Origin: an uncultured Pelagibacteraceae bacterium
GTDB lineage: Bacteria > Pseudomonadota > Alphaproteobacteria > Pelagibacterales > Pelagibacteraceae
Assembly: GCA_902614055.1 (NCBI GenBank)
Contig: CACMJX010000001.1
Coordinates: forward strand, 253,189-317,188
Length of the DNA: 64,000 nucleotides
Reading direction: 5' to 3'
In this document: piece after piece, positions 17,920 through 27,432 of the stretch
Numbering within the stretch: position 1 is the first letter of the stretch
Layout: each line of letters starts with the position of its first letter
The notes under the pieces: model-generated
Told to the model about the DNA's origin: nothing
Database searches by the model: none
What the model saw: only the letters and a program-made list of their open reading frames with translations
Made by a program: the position numbers and the translations under genes

Positions 17920-19695
17920 ATGAAAAAGAAGAATTTAAGAAGTAAACAATGGTTTGACGACCCAAAAGATCCAGGCATGACAGCCATGTATTTAGAAAGA
18001 TATCTAAATTATGGTCTTACGAGAAAAGAACTTCAATCAGGAAATCCAATAATTGGAATAGCCCAATCAGGGAGCGATTTATCTCCATGTAACAGACATT
18101 TTTTGGATTTAAGTAAAAGAATTAAAGATGGAATTAGAAGAGCAGGTGGTATTCCGATGGAATTTCCTACTCACCCAATTCAAGAAACTGGAAAAAAGCC
18201 TACCGCAATGTTGGATAGAAACTTATCATATTTGTCTTTGGTTGAGATACTTTATGGATACCCACTTGACGGAGTTATACTTACAACTGGATGTGATAAA
18301 ACTACCCCAGCAGCGTTAATGGCAGCAGCAACAGTTAATATTCCTGCAATTGTTTTATCTGGTGGTCCAATGCTAGATGGAAATTATAAAGGCAAGAAAG
18401 CTGGTGCAGGAACCATTATTTGGGAAGCAAGAAGACTGCATGCTAAGGGAGAAATTAATTACGAAGAATTTATGGATATGGCAGCAGCATCTTCACCAAG
18501 TCCTGGTCACTGTAATACAATGGGAACAGCTTCATCAATGAATTCTGTTGCTGAGGCATTGGGAATGTCTTTACCAGGATGTGCAGTAATACCTGCTCCT
18601 TATAGAGAAAGAGAACAAATTTCTTTTGAGACTGGATCTAGAATTGTAAAAATGGTTCACGAAGATTTAACTCCTTCAAAAATTATGACAAAGAAAGCTT
18701 TTGAAAACGCAGTTATAGTTGCAAGTGCTATAGGAGCTTCTAGTAATTGTACTACACATTTAATTGCTATCGCAAAACATATGGGTGTTAAATTTGATTT
18801 ATCTCATTGGCAAAAGCTTGGGCACAAAATACCTTTATTAGCAAACTGCCAACCTGCAGGTGAACATTTAATGGAAGGTTTTTATAGAGCTGGAGGTATA
18901 CCAGCAATCATGAAAGAATTAATGAAGAATAATAAAATTCACAAAAACTTAATTACTGTAACTGGTAAAACAGTTGCGCAAAATTTAAGAAAAAAAATTG
19001 ATGTTGATAGAAATGTGATTAAAACATTTAAAGATAATTTGACTGATAAGGCTGGGTTTCTAGTTATGAAAGGAAATTTCTTTTCATCTGCAATAATGAA
19101 GACTTCAGTAATTAGCAAAGAGTTTAGAGATAGATACTTATCAAACCCCAAACATCCAAATGTTTTTAAAGGAAAAGCAGTAGTTTTTGAAGGTCCAGAG
19201 GATTATCATGACAGGATCAATAGCAAAAAACTAAAAATAGATGAAAACTCTATTTTAATAATAAGAGGTTGTGGGCCTGTTGGATACCCTGGTTCTGCTG
19301 AGGTAGTTAATATGCAACCACCTGATAGACTACTAAAAAAAGGTATTAATGCACTTCCAACCCTTGGAGATGGAAGACAGAGTGGTACCTCCGAAAGCCC
19401 ATCAATACTTCATGTATCACCAGAGTCTGCTGTTGGCGGTGATTTAGCTATTGTTAAGACAGGAGATAAAATGACAATAGATCTTAATAAAAGAAGAGTC
19501 GATCTTCAAATAACAAAGTTAGAATTTATTAAAAGAAGAAAAAAGAAAAGGATAAAAAAACTTACAAATCAAACTCCGTGGCAAGAAATATCTAGATCAA
19601 ATGTTGGTCAACTTGAAGACGGCGCATGCATTATGTCAAGAGATCAGTATTTAGACATCACTAAAACAAAAGGTGTTCTAAGAAACTCTCATTAG
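17920..19695 (+). CDS. IlvD/Edd-family sugar-acid dehydratase (arabonate/xylonate type)
   Basis: This iron-sulfur dehydratase converts an aldonic acid to a 2-keto-3-deoxy acid. Cysteines expected to hold the cluster are seen in DLSPCNRHF, TTGCDKTTPA and SSNCTTHL. The SPSPGHCNTMGTASSMN motif and the C-terminal TLGDGRQSGTSESPSILH are family signatures. The length of 591 residues and the N-terminal SKQWFDDPKDPGMTAMYLER resemble arabonate/xylonate dehydratases rather than branched-chain-amino-acid IlvD. The next gene begins at the base after its stop. The sugar acid is inferred, not shown. Confidence 0.88.
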   Translation: MKKKNLRSKQWFDDPKDPGMTAMYLERYLNYGLTRKELQSGNPIIGIAQSGSDLSPCNRHFLDLSKRIKDGIRRAGGIPMEFPTHPIQETGKKPTAMLDRNLSYLSLVEILYGYPLDGVILTTGCDKTTPAALMAAATVNIPAIVLSGGPMLDGNYKGKKAGAGTIIWEARRLHAKGEINYEEFMDMAAASSPSPGHCNTMGTASSMNSVAEALGMSLPGCAVIPAPYREREQISFETGSRIVKMVHEDLTPSKIMTKKAFENAVIVASAIGASSNCTTHLIAIAKHMGVKFDLSHWQKLGHKIPLLANCQPAGEHLMEGFYRAGGIPAIMKELMKNNKIHKNLITVTGKTVAQNLRKKIDVDRNVIKTFKDNLTDKAGFLVMKGNFFSSAIMKTSVISKEFRDRYLSNPKHPNVFKGKAVVFEGPEDYHDRINSKKLKIDENSILIIRGCGPVGYPGSAEVVNMQPPDRLLKKGINALPTLGDGRQSGTSESPSILHVSPESAVGGDLAIVKTGDKMTIDLNKRRVDLQITKLEFIKRRKKKRIKKLTNQTPWQEISRSNVGQLEDGACIMSRDQYLDITKTKGVLRNSH

Positions 19696-20664
19696 ATGAA
19701 ACCAAAAATTTTAGTTTCTCGAAAAATTTCTGATGGTGCTGAAGAAATATTAAAAAAAGAATTTGATGTAACCCTTAATTTGGAAGACAAACCTTACACA
19801 TATGAGGAATTAATAAAACTTTCTAATGAATATGATGGTTTAATATCTACAAGTTTTGATAAATTAGATAAAAATTTTTTTGATAGTTTAAATGGAAAAT
19901 TAAAGATTATTGGTCATGTTGGGGTTGGCTATGACAATATTCATACACAATCAGCTAAAGAAAAAAATATCAAGGTTTCAAATACACCAAATGTATTAAA
20001 TGATGCTGTAGCAGAAATAACAATTCTTTTAATTTTAGCATCGTCAAGAAGAATTGGTGAGGCTTATAATTTAGTTAAGACAAATACTTGGAAAGATCAT
20101 AGACCAGATATTACTAAATTAATGGTTGGTAATGAAATTACAGGAAAAACTTTAGGTATAATAGGTATGGGAAGGATCGGACAAATAGTTGCAGATAGGG
20201 CTAGAGCGTTTAAAATGAAGATAGTTTATTACAACAGAAATAAGTTAACTAGTGATTTAGAAAAAGATGCAACTTATTACCCTGATTTAAAATCAATGCT
20301 ACCAAATTGTGATTATGTAAGTTTGCATACTCCTGCTACCTCAGAAACTAAAAATATAATTAATTCAGAAATTTTAAAATTATTTCCAAAACATTCAATC
20401 TTTATAAATACTTCTAGAGGATCAACAGTAGATGATGATGCTCTGATTAAAGCTTTAAAAAATAAAAAAATCTATGGAGCTGGATTAGATGTTTTCAATA
20501 ATGAACCTAATCTTGATAAGAGATATTTAGAGTTAGAAAATTGTTTTGTTCTTCCTCATGTAGGTAGTGCGACACATGAAACTCGATTAGCTATGAGTAT
20601 GTTAGCTGTAAAAAATATAAAATGTTTTTTCTCTCAAAAACCTCTTTTATCAGAAGTTGTTTAA
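19696..20664 (+). CDS. D-isomer-specific 2-hydroxyacid dehydrogenase (glyoxylate/hydroxypyruvate reductase-like)
   Basis: This NAD(P)H-dependent enzyme reduces a 2-keto acid such as hydroxypyruvate or glyoxylate. It shows the nucleotide motif LGIIGMGRIGQIVADRA near residue 150, catalytic arginine in NTSRGSTVDDDAL, glutamate in DVFNNEP, and histidine in LPHVGSATHETR. Length of 322 residues is standard. It directly follows the sugar-acid dehydratase and probably disposes of a two- or three-carbon product of that pathway. A 123-base gap then precedes the TRAP transporter genes. Confidence 0.87.
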   Translation: MKPKILVSRKISDGAEEILKKEFDVTLNLEDKPYTYEELIKLSNEYDGLISTSFDKLDKNFFDSLNGKLKIIGHVGVGYDNIHTQSAKEKNIKVSNTPNVLNDAVAEITILLILASSRRIGEAYNLVKTNTWKDHRPDITKLMVGNEITGKTLGIIGMGRIGQIVADRARAFKMKIVYYNRNKLTSDLEKDATYYPDLKSMLPNCDYVSLHTPATSETKNIINSEILKLFPKHSIFINTSRGSTVDDDALIKALKNKKIYGAGLDVFNNEPNLDKRYLELENCFVLPHVGSATHETRLAMSMLAVKNIKCFFSQKPLLSEVV

Positions 20665-20787
20665 ATAATTCAACTTTTAGTTGTAATTATATAAACTAAT
20701 TATTTTAGAATTTTATTTCTGCCTTTTATTTGAATTTTTTTTCTCTTTATGTTTAAATTTAGAAAAACATAACCGAGAGGGAAAATA

Positions 20788-21804
20788 ATGTTAAAATTAA
20801 TAACAAAAATAACTGCTGCGATTGCTGTAGTGTCTATTGCTTTATTTGGTTCTGCTAATGCAAAAACTTTAAAAATAGAAACTCACTTTACAGCTAGTTC
20901 ACCAAATGGTGAAGTTGCAGCTCAATTCGCTAAAAACGTAGAAAAGTTTTCAGGTGGAAGCTTAAAAGTACAAATGTTCTACTCATCATCAGTTACAGGA
21001 AAGTCTGCTGAGGTATTTAACTCTGCACAAACTGGAATTATTGACTGTGATATGACAGGTGCTGGATACCAAACTGGTAAAAATGCAGCCTTCCAATTCG
21101 CAGGTGATGTAATGGGTGGATATGATAACCCATATCAACAATATGAATTCTTGAATTTCCCAGGAGCTCAAGAAGCTGTTGATGCACTTTACAATAAATA
21201 TGGAATGACTTTAATTGGTTGGTGGATACCAGGACATGAGTCTTTAATATCTAGTAGACCAATTCCGGATGTTGCTTCACTAAAAGACTTTAAATTTAGA
21301 TCACCTCCAGGAATGGAAAGTATGATCTTTACTGCATTAGGAGCTAAGCCAATCGTTATGGACTTTGGTGAAGTTCCAACTGCTTTACAAACTGGTCTAA
21401 TCGATGGTGCTGACTATTCATCATTAGCAACAAACTATGCTGGTGGACACTATGAGCAAAACAAATATGCTACATATCCAGGTTTTCACTCAATGCCAGC
21501 TGACCACTTAGCTTGTAACACAAAAGTTTGGAACAAGTTAAAGCCTCATGAACAAGGCGCAATGTTAGCTGCAATCGAAATCTGTGGTAGAACTATCACT
21601 AGCTTAGTTGAAAGAAAAAACGCAGAAGCTGTAAAGGCTTTGAAAGAAATGGGCGTTACTCTTCACGACTGGTCTAGAGAGGACAGACTTAAATTCAGAC
21701 AAGCTGCACTTGGTGCTTGGGAAGAATGGAAGAAAAAGTCTCCAGAAGCTGCTGCTCTTATAGAGATTCATAAAGCTTACATGAAAGCTAACGGTATCCT
21801 ATAA
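20788..21804 (+). CDS. dctP: TRAP transporter substrate-binding protein
   Basis: DctP-family receptor for a carboxylate or sugar acid. The signal peptide covers residues 1-25, ending SANA. The mature protein begins KTLKIETHFTASSPNGEVA and contains FKFRSPPGMESMIFTALGA, a variant of the ligand-binding arginine region. The ribosome-binding site GAGAGGG is strong. It is followed by dctQ and dctM, so the transporter is complete. Surrounding sugar-acid catabolic enzymes suggest a uronate or aldonate as ligand, which is inference. Confidence 0.92.
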   Translation: MLKLITKITAAIAVVSIALFGSANAKTLKIETHFTASSPNGEVAAQFAKNVEKFSGGSLKVQMFYSSSVTGKSAEVFNSAQTGIIDCDMTGAGYQTGKNAAFQFAGDVMGGYDNPYQQYEFLNFPGAQEAVDALYNKYGMTLIGWWIPGHESLISSRPIPDVASLKDFKFRSPPGMESMIFTALGAKPIVMDFGEVPTALQTGLIDGADYSSLATNYAGGHYEQNKYATYPGFHSMPADHLACNTKVWNKLKPHEQGAMLAAIEICGRTITSLVERKNAEAVKALKEMGVTLHDWSREDRLKFRQAALGAWEEWKKKSPEAAALIEIHKAYMKANGIL

Positions 21805-21826
21805 TAAAAAGCACTTAACAAAACAT

Positions 21827-21869
21827 AGAAGGGCCTAAAATAGGCCCTTCTCACAAAAGAATTTTTTTT
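21827..21869 (+). terminator. Long inverted repeat after dctP
   Basis: A perfect 11-bp stem AGAAGGGCCTA/TAGGCCCTTCT with an AAA loop ends at 21851. The eight-T run comes ten bases later, so it is not a classical terminator and may instead stabilise the 3' end of the dctP message or attenuate weakly. Confidence 0.7.
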
Positions 21870-21873
21870 GCCA

Positions 21874-22458
21874 ATGAGTGATAAAGAATTACAAGACAAA
21901 CAATTACAAGAGCAAAACGAAAAAGTTGCAAGTAAAGATGATTTTCCAATAACTTGGATTGATAGAATTTCGTTATTTTTAAGCCATACAATTAAATATT
22001 TAATTCCCGTAATTGTAATCGTAATGATGTACGAAATTTTCATGAGATATATACTGGAAAAACCAACCTTATGGGTTAATGAGCTATGTCTATGGTTGGC
22101 TGGTGTTTGTTATTTAGTTGGCGGAATCTATGCAACAAGACTTAGAAGCCATATCAGAATTGTCTTATTATATGACTATGTAAGCAGGCCAACTCAGCGT
22201 ATTTTTGATCTAATTAGCACTTTAATTATTGTTACTTTTGCAGCTGCTGTAATTTATGGAGGAATGGAGGATGCATATAGATCATTTATAAATTGGGAAA
22301 GATTTGCAACTTATTGGGACCCACCAATTCCTGCAACTATGAAACCACTAACACTTATTTGTATATTTCTCATTGCTCTACAATCAATAAATAATTTAAT
22401 TATTGATTGGAAAAATCCTAAGGAAAAACAGTACCAACCTGCCAAAGATTTAAAATAA
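21874..22458 (+). CDS. dctQ: TRAP transporter small permease
   Basis: DctQ is the four-helix partner that joins receptor and large permease. The 194-residue protein has an N-terminal charged stretch followed by helices starting near residues 35, 68, 105 and 148. The family block ALWVNEL-like appears as KPTLWVNELCLWLAGVCYL. I chose ATG at 21874 rather than an upstream in-frame TTG at 21868, because the TTG overlaps the T-run after the hairpin. No clear ribosome-binding site is visible. One base separates it from dctM. Confidence 0.88.
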   Translation: MSDKELQDKQLQEQNEKVASKDDFPITWIDRISLFLSHTIKYLIPVIVIVMMYEIFMRYILEKPTLWVNELCLWLAGVCYLVGGIYATRLRSHIRIVLLYDYVSRPTQRIFDLISTLIIVTFAAAVIYGGMEDAYRSFINWERFATYWDPPIPATMKPLTLICIFLIALQSINNLIIDWKNPKEKQYQPAKDLK

Positions 22459-22459
22459 A

Positions 22460-23782
22460 ATGGAATTTGAGATAGGTACACTCTCGATAATATTAATCGT
22501 AGGATTATTAGCGCTGATATCAATTGGCGTACCAATGGGTTTTGCTTCAGGTTTTATGGGAGCAGTGCTTGTATTTTTATATATAGGTGAACATGCTTTA
22601 GGAATTTTACTCTCAAGATATTATTCTCTTGTTGTAACCTATTCATTCTTATCGGTACCGTTATTTATATTTATGGCTTCCTTACTCGAACGCTCGAATA
22701 TTGCAAGAGACTTGTATGATGCATTAAATGCTTGGTTAAGAAAAACTAGAGGTGGAGTAGGTGTAGTAACAGCTATCATGGCAACAATCATGGCAGCTAT
22801 GAGTGGAATTATTGGAGGAGAGATAGTTTTATTAGGACTAATTGCATTGCCTCAGATGTTGAGATTGAAATATGATCAAGATATGTCGATTGGTATTATT
22901 TGTGCATCAGGTTCTTTAGGCACAATGATCCCTCCATCTATTGTTTTAATTATTTATGGACTTACAACAGAAACTTCAATTACCATGTTGTTTCAAGAGG
23001 CAATCGTACCTGGTTTAATGATCTCAGGTTTAATAATTACATATATTCTTATTCGAACAAGACTACAACCTCATCTTGCGCCTTTAAGTGATGAGCCAGC
23101 TTTAACTCTAAAAGAAAAGATGTCGTATCTTCCTGGTCTTTTACCACCTATTGGTATTGTGATAATTGTTTTAGGTTCAATTTATTCTGGAATGACAGGA
23201 ATTACTGAGGCAGCTGGAATGGGTGTAGTTGCAACATTAATTATCATAGCTGCCAGAAAAGAGCTCACATGGTTTTTGTTTAAAGATGCACTTGTTAGAA
23301 CTTTTAAAGCTTCAGGAACTATATTAACAATTACTTTTGGTGCTACAGTTTTAGCAGGAGCATATTCTCTTGCAGGTGGACCTACTTATGTCGCTGAAAC
23401 AATTTTAGCTTACGATTTAAAACCAATGTATCTAATTTTTATGATGCAAATAATGTTTTTAATAATGGGTGCATTTATGGATTGGGTTGGAATAGTTCTA
23501 TTAGCAATGCCAGTTTTTTTACCAATAGTTCTAGCTCTTGGTTTTGATCCTATTTGGTTCGGAATATTGTTCTGTGTAAACATGCAAGTTTCATTTTTAA
23601 GCCCACCATTTGGTCCTGCAGCATTCTATTTAAAATCAGTTGCTCCACCACACATTTCACTAACTGATATTTTTAGAGGTTTTGCACCATTTATAGTAAT
23701 TCAATTGATTGTTTTAGCTTGTGTTATGTTCTTTCCAGAAGCAATGACACAAAACTTTCACGATTTTGTCCCTAGAAAATAA
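22460..23782 (+). CDS. dctM: TRAP transporter large permease
   Basis: DctM is the twelve-helix ion-coupled transport subunit. It shows the family sequences GVPMGFASGFMGAVL, SVPLFIFMASLLERS, GIICASGSLGTMIPPSI and the C-terminal NMQVSFLSPPFGPAAFYLKS. Length of 440 residues is typical. The downstream dehydrogenase gene begins at the next base after the stop, so catabolic enzymes are co-transcribed with the transporter. Confidence 0.93.
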   Translation: MEFEIGTLSIILIVGLLALISIGVPMGFASGFMGAVLVFLYIGEHALGILLSRYYSLVVTYSFLSVPLFIFMASLLERSNIARDLYDALNAWLRKTRGGVGVVTAIMATIMAAMSGIIGGEIVLLGLIALPQMLRLKYDQDMSIGIICASGSLGTMIPPSIVLIIYGLTTETSITMLFQEAIVPGLMISGLIITYILIRTRLQPHLAPLSDEPALTLKEKMSYLPGLLPPIGIVIIVLGSIYSGMTGITEAAGMGVVATLIIIAARKELTWFLFKDALVRTFKASGTILTITFGATVLAGAYSLAGGPTYVAETILAYDLKPMYLIFMMQIMFLIMGAFMDWVGIVLLAMPVFLPIVLALGFDPIWFGILFCVNMQVSFLSPPFGPAAFYLKSVAPPHISLTDIFRGFAPFIVIQLIVLACVMFFPEAMTQNFHDFVPRK

Positions 23783-24655
23783 ATGACAAAAAAAATAGGT
23801 TTTATAGGCATAGGCCTGATGGGTCTGCCAATGTCTAAAAATATAGCAAAAGCAGGATATAATTTAACAGTATTCAATAGATCAAAGAATAAAGCAGAAC
23901 CACTAAAAGAATTTGGAGCAAAAATTTCAAATACGTTAAAAGATGCTGTGGATGGAAGCGATATTGTCATCACAATGTTAACAGATGATACTGCTGTGGA
24001 TGCAGTGATGAATAATTCTGATTTTTTAGAAAACTTAAAATCTGGTTCAATAGTTATTGATATGAGTTCAGTTAAACCAACTACTGCAACAAAACATGGT
24101 AATAATTTAAAATTAAAAAGTGTAAATTATTTGGATGCACCTGTGTCTGGAGGAACAATTGGTGCAGAGGAAGCTTCATTGGCTATAATGGTTGGCGGAG
24201 AACAAAATATTTTTGATTATGCATTTGATATTTTAAAAACAATGGGTAACCCAACTTTAGTTGGTCCAATTGGAAGTGGACAAGTATCCAAATTAGCAAA
24301 TCAAATCATTGTTGGTTTAGCAATTGGAGCTGTGGCAGAGGCCGTGACTCTTTGTGAAAAAGCAGGAGCTGATCCAAATAAAATGATTAAAGCTTTGTCA
24401 GGTGGTTGGGCAGACAGTAAAGTTTTACAAACACATGGAAAAAGAATGATCGATAAAGATTTTTCTCCTAAAGGCAAAACATCTGGTCAATTAAAAGATA
24501 TGAATAATATCTTAGAATGTGCCAATAATTATAATACTCATTTACCTATTTCAAATTTGGTTAAAGAAATGTATAAATCTCTTGTTGACAAAGGACATGG
24601 TGAAACAGACCATAGTTCACTTTATAAAGAAATTGAAAGGATAAATAATAAATGA
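23783..24655 (+). CDS. 3-hydroxyisobutyrate/tartronate-semialdehyde dehydrogenase family protein
   Basis: This beta-hydroxyacid dehydrogenase uses NAD(P). It has the N-terminal IGFIGIGLMGLPMSKNIAKAG signature (Rossmann loop), SGGTIGAEEASLAIMVGG for substrate contact near residue 122, and the catalytic lysine in KLANQIIVGLAIG near residue 170. Length of 290 residues is usual. It follows dctM and overlaps the next SDR gene by four bases. Tartronate semialdehyde reduction is plausible in sugar-acid use, but substrate is not determined by sequence. Confidence 0.86.
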   Translation: MTKKIGFIGIGLMGLPMSKNIAKAGYNLTVFNRSKNKAEPLKEFGAKISNTLKDAVDGSDIVITMLTDDTAVDAVMNNSDFLENLKSGSIVIDMSSVKPTTATKHGNNLKLKSVNYLDAPVSGGTIGAEEASLAIMVGGEQNIFDYAFDILKTMGNPTLVGPIGSGQVSKLANQIIVGLAIGAVAEAVTLCEKAGADPNKMIKALSGGWADSKVLQTHGKRMIDKDFSPKGKTSGQLKDMNNILECANNYNTHLPISNLVKEMYKSLVDKGHGETDHSSLYKEIERINNK

Positions 24656-25395
24656 GTGGAAGATTAGAAGGTAAAAAAATTGTAGTTACAGCAGCAGGCC
24701 AAGGCATCGGAAAAGCAACAGCAATCGCTTTTCATAATGAAGGGGCCCATGTAATAGCAACAGATTTGAATGAAAAAACTTTAGCTGATTTAAATCAAGA
24801 ATATCCTAATATTAAAATTAAAACTTTAGATTCTACAGACAACAAAGCAATTTTAGATTTTGTTAAAACTCTCGATGAAGTAAATGTTCTTTTTAATGCA
24901 GTAGGATTTGTTCATCATGGAACAATTTTAGATTGTGAAGAAAAAGATTGGGATTTTTCTTTTGATGTAAACATTAAATCTATGTATTTCATGTGTAGAG
25001 CAATTTTACCGTTAATGGTTAAGCAAAATGGTGGGAGTATAATCAATGTTTCGTCTATTGCCTCCAGTTTAAAAGGTTTACCAAATAGATTTGTTTACGG
25101 CGCTTCAAAAGCTGCAATTATTGGGTTAACTAAGTCTATAGCTTCAGACTTTGTAAAACAAAATATTAGATGTAATTCAATAGCACCAGGAACAGTTTTC
25201 TCTCCTTCTTGGCAAGATAGAGTAAACCAGAGTCCTGATCCTGTTCAAGCTAAGAAAGATTTTATAGCAAGACAACCTATGGGAAGACTAGGAACTGCTG
25301 AAGAAATTGCTTCTATGGCTATTTATTTAGCTGGCGATGAATCAACATTTACAACAGGAAATACATTTTCTGTTGATGGTGGAATGACAATTTAA
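24652..25395 (+). CDS. Short-chain dehydrogenase, 2-keto-3-deoxy-L-fuconate dehydrogenase-like
   Basis: This SDR probably oxidises a 2-keto-3-deoxy sugar acid to its 2,4-diketo form. The cofactor motif is VTAAGQGIGKATA and the catalytic groups are in VSSIASS and YGASKAA. The VTAAGQGIG start, the FNAVGFVHHG segment replacing NNAG, and the later RFVYGASK and GNTFSVDGGMT resemble 2-keto-3-deoxyfuconate dehydrogenases and the related DHRS6/BDH2 group. The next gene encodes the FAH-family hydrolase expected to cleave the diketo product, which supports the assignment. Confidence 0.78.
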   Translation: MSGRLEGKKIVVTAAGQGIGKATAIAFHNEGAHVIATDLNEKTLADLNQEYPNIKIKTLDSTDNKAILDFVKTLDEVNVLFNAVGFVHHGTILDCEEKDWDFSFDVNIKSMYFMCRAILPLMVKQNGGSIINVSSIASSLKGLPNRFVYGASKAAIIGLTKSIASDFVKQNIRCNSIAPGTVFSPSWQDRVNQSPDPVQAKKDFIARQPMGRLGTAEEIASMAIYLAGDESTFTTGNTFSVDGGMTI

Positions 25396-25411
25396 ATATA
25401 AAGGAGAAACA

Positions 25412-26254
25412 ATGAAACTATTAAGAGTAGGTGAAAAAGGAAAAGAAAAACCAGCAATTTTAGACGCTGATGGAAAAATAAGAGACATAAGTTCTCAAAT
25501 AAACGATTTAAACCCAGAAAATTTAAATTTTGAAACAATGTCAAAAATTCAAAGCGCAGACACATCAAGTCTTCCTGAACTTTCATCTAATCAAAGAGTA
25601 GGTTCATGTATTACCAGTCCTGGAAAATTTGTAGCAATAGGACTTAATTACTCAGATCATGCAGCTGAAGTCGGTGCTGATATTCCTAAAGAACCAATAA
25701 TGTTTATGAAAGCAACTAGCTCAATGTGCGGTCCTAATGATGATGTAGAAATAGTCTCTGGATCAAAAAAACTAGATTGGGAAGTTGAACTTGGAATTGT
25801 AATTGGAAAAGAAGCAAAACATATTTCAGAAAGTCAATCACAAGATCATATTTTAGGGTATTGTTTAGTAAACGATGTCAGTGAACGAGAATGGCAAATT
25901 GAAAAAATGGGACAATGGGTTAAAGGAAAGTCTCATGACACTTATGGACCTACTGGGCCTTACTTGGTAACTAAGGATGAAATTAAAGATATTAATAATT
26001 TAAAGATGATGTTGGATGTAAATGGTGAAAGAATGCAAACAGGAAATACAAGTACTATGATTTTTAATGTAGATATCATTGTATCTTATGTGAGTAAATT
26101 TATGTCATTACAACCTGGAGATATTATAACTACAGGCACCCCACCAGGAGTAGGCATGGGAAGAAAGCCTCAAGTATTTTTAAAAGCTGGTGATGAAATG
26201 AAATTATCTATAGAAAATTTAGGAGAACAGAACTCTAAAGTAGTTGCTGTTTAA
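25412..26254 (+). CDS. FAH-family hydrolase (2,4-diketo-3-deoxy-L-fuconate hydrolase-like)
   Basis: A fumarylacetoacetate-hydrolase-fold enzyme that would split a 2,4-diketo sugar acid to pyruvate and lactate. It has the N-terminal MKLLRVGEKGKEKPAILDADG typical of the small FAH subgroup and the fold's metal-binding region GLNYSDHAAEVG, LDWEVELGIVIG and VNDVSEREWQ with Asp and Glu ligands. TTGTPPGVGMG near the C-terminus is also family-specific. Length is 280 residues. A strong AAAGGAGAA ribosome-binding site precedes the ATG. The preceding SDR supports the pathway role. Confidence 0.82.
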   Translation: MKLLRVGEKGKEKPAILDADGKIRDISSQINDLNPENLNFETMSKIQSADTSSLPELSSNQRVGSCITSPGKFVAIGLNYSDHAAEVGADIPKEPIMFMKATSSMCGPNDDVEIVSGSKKLDWEVELGIVIGKEAKHISESQSQDHILGYCLVNDVSEREWQIEKMGQWVKGKSHDTYGPTGPYLVTKDEIKDINNLKMMLDVNGERMQTGNTSTMIFNVDIIVSYVSKFMSLQPGDIITTGTPPGVGMGRKPQVFLKAGDEMKLSIENLGEQNSKVVAV

Positions 26255-26259
26255 TAATT

Positions 26260-27432
26260 GTGAAGATCAGCTCAATCAAAAGTCATGTACTTAGATATGA
26301 GTTGGATAAAGAACTAGGATATTCTCAACAATATTACAAACACAGAACCGCTCACCTAGTAGAGATAGAAACTGATGAGGGTATTACAGGTTGGGGAGAA
26401 TGTTTTGGCCCTGGAAATATAGCTCTCGCTAACAAATATATTGTAGAAAAAGTAATACAGCCTTTAATAATAGGAGAAGATCCAATTAATAAAGAATATA
26501 TTTGGCATAAAGTTTATAATTTACTTAGAGATAGCGGTCAGAAAGGAATGCCTATTCAGGCATTATCAGGAATTGATATAGCATTATGGGATATACTAGC
26601 GAAAAAAGCAAAATTGCCTCTTTATCAATTATTAGGGGGTAAAACTAATAACAAAATTCCAGTTTATGGTTATGGAATGATGCTGCAAAAAAAACCTGTC
26701 GAAGAATTATGTGAATTATTCAAAAAAGAGGCAAATCAAATAAAAGAAAAAAAATTCAAGGCGATGAAGATGAAAGTTGGTTTAGGTCCAAAAGAAGATT
26801 TAATGTTAGTAAGCGCAGTAAGAGAAGCAATTGGCAACAATTTTAAACTAATGGTCGATGCCAATCATGCTTATAACAGAAATGATGCTTTGTATGTTGG
26901 TAAAGGATTGGATGAAATGGAAATCTATTGGTTTGAAGAACCTGTGGCACCAGAAGATTACGATGGATACAAAGAATTAAAAGAAAAATTAAAAACAAAT
27001 ATTGCCGGTGGTGAAGCAGAGTTCACAAAATATGGTTGGAACCAATTAATTAAAAATAATTGCATTGATATAGCCCAACCAGAAGTTTGCGGTTTAGGTG
27101 GAATAACAGAATATTTAAAAGTATCAGCATTAGCTCAGTCGAATTTCATCCCAATTGTTAATCATGTATGGGGTTCAGCTTTAAGTGTAGCAGTAAATTT
27201 GCATTTACTTACTTCTTTACCAGATATGCCAGGTGGATTATTTCCAACAAAATCAATGTTAGAATTCGATACTACTGAAAAAAATATTTTTATTACAGAT
27301 CTTGCTGAAGAAAAATTTTCAATTTTAGATCAGGTTAAAGATAAAGATGGATTTGCTTCACCATTAGAAAATATAGGAATTGGAATTAATCCAAAAAAAG
27401 ATTTTATAAAAGAATACGAGTATAATGGCTAA
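26260..27432 (+). CDS. Enolase-superfamily sugar-acid dehydratase (mandelate racemase group)
   Basis: This enzyme dehydrates an aldonic or similar acid. The chosen start is GTG, five bases after the preceding stop. A capping domain is followed by a barrel with the KxK base motif in MKMKVG near residue 168, metal ligands Asp in VDANHAYN, Glu in FEEPVAPED and Glu in GGEAEF, and a histidine in VNHVWGSA that could act as the second base. Length is 390 residues. It differs from the rhamnonate-dehydratase-like enzyme at 2468. Given its operon, fuconate or a related acid is a likely substrate, inferred from context. Confidence 0.82.
   Translation: MKISSIKSHVLRYELDKELGYSQQYYKHRTAHLVEIETDEGITGWGECFGPGNIALANKYIVEKVIQPLIIGEDPINKEYIWHKVYNLLRDSGQKGMPIQALSGIDIALWDILAKKAKLPLYQLLGGKTNNKIPVYGYGMMLQKKPVEELCELFKKEANQIKEKKFKAMKMKVGLGPKEDLMLVSAVREAIGNNFKLMVDANHAYNRNDALYVGKGLDEMEIYWFEEPVAPEDYDGYKELKEKLKTNIAGGEAEFTKYGWNQLIKNNCIDIAQPEVCGLGGITEYLKVSALAQSNFIPIVNHVWGSALSVAVNLHLLTSLPDMPGGLFPTKSMLEFDTTEKNIFITDLAEEKFSILDQVKDKDGFASPLENIGIGINPKKDFIKEYEYNG

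Noticed and set aside
20665-20787. Terminator or riboswitch in the 123-base gap before dctP
   Set aside because: The only hairpin (CAACT/AGTTG with a bulge) is weak and has no T-run. I saw no conserved riboswitch core in the rest of the gap.
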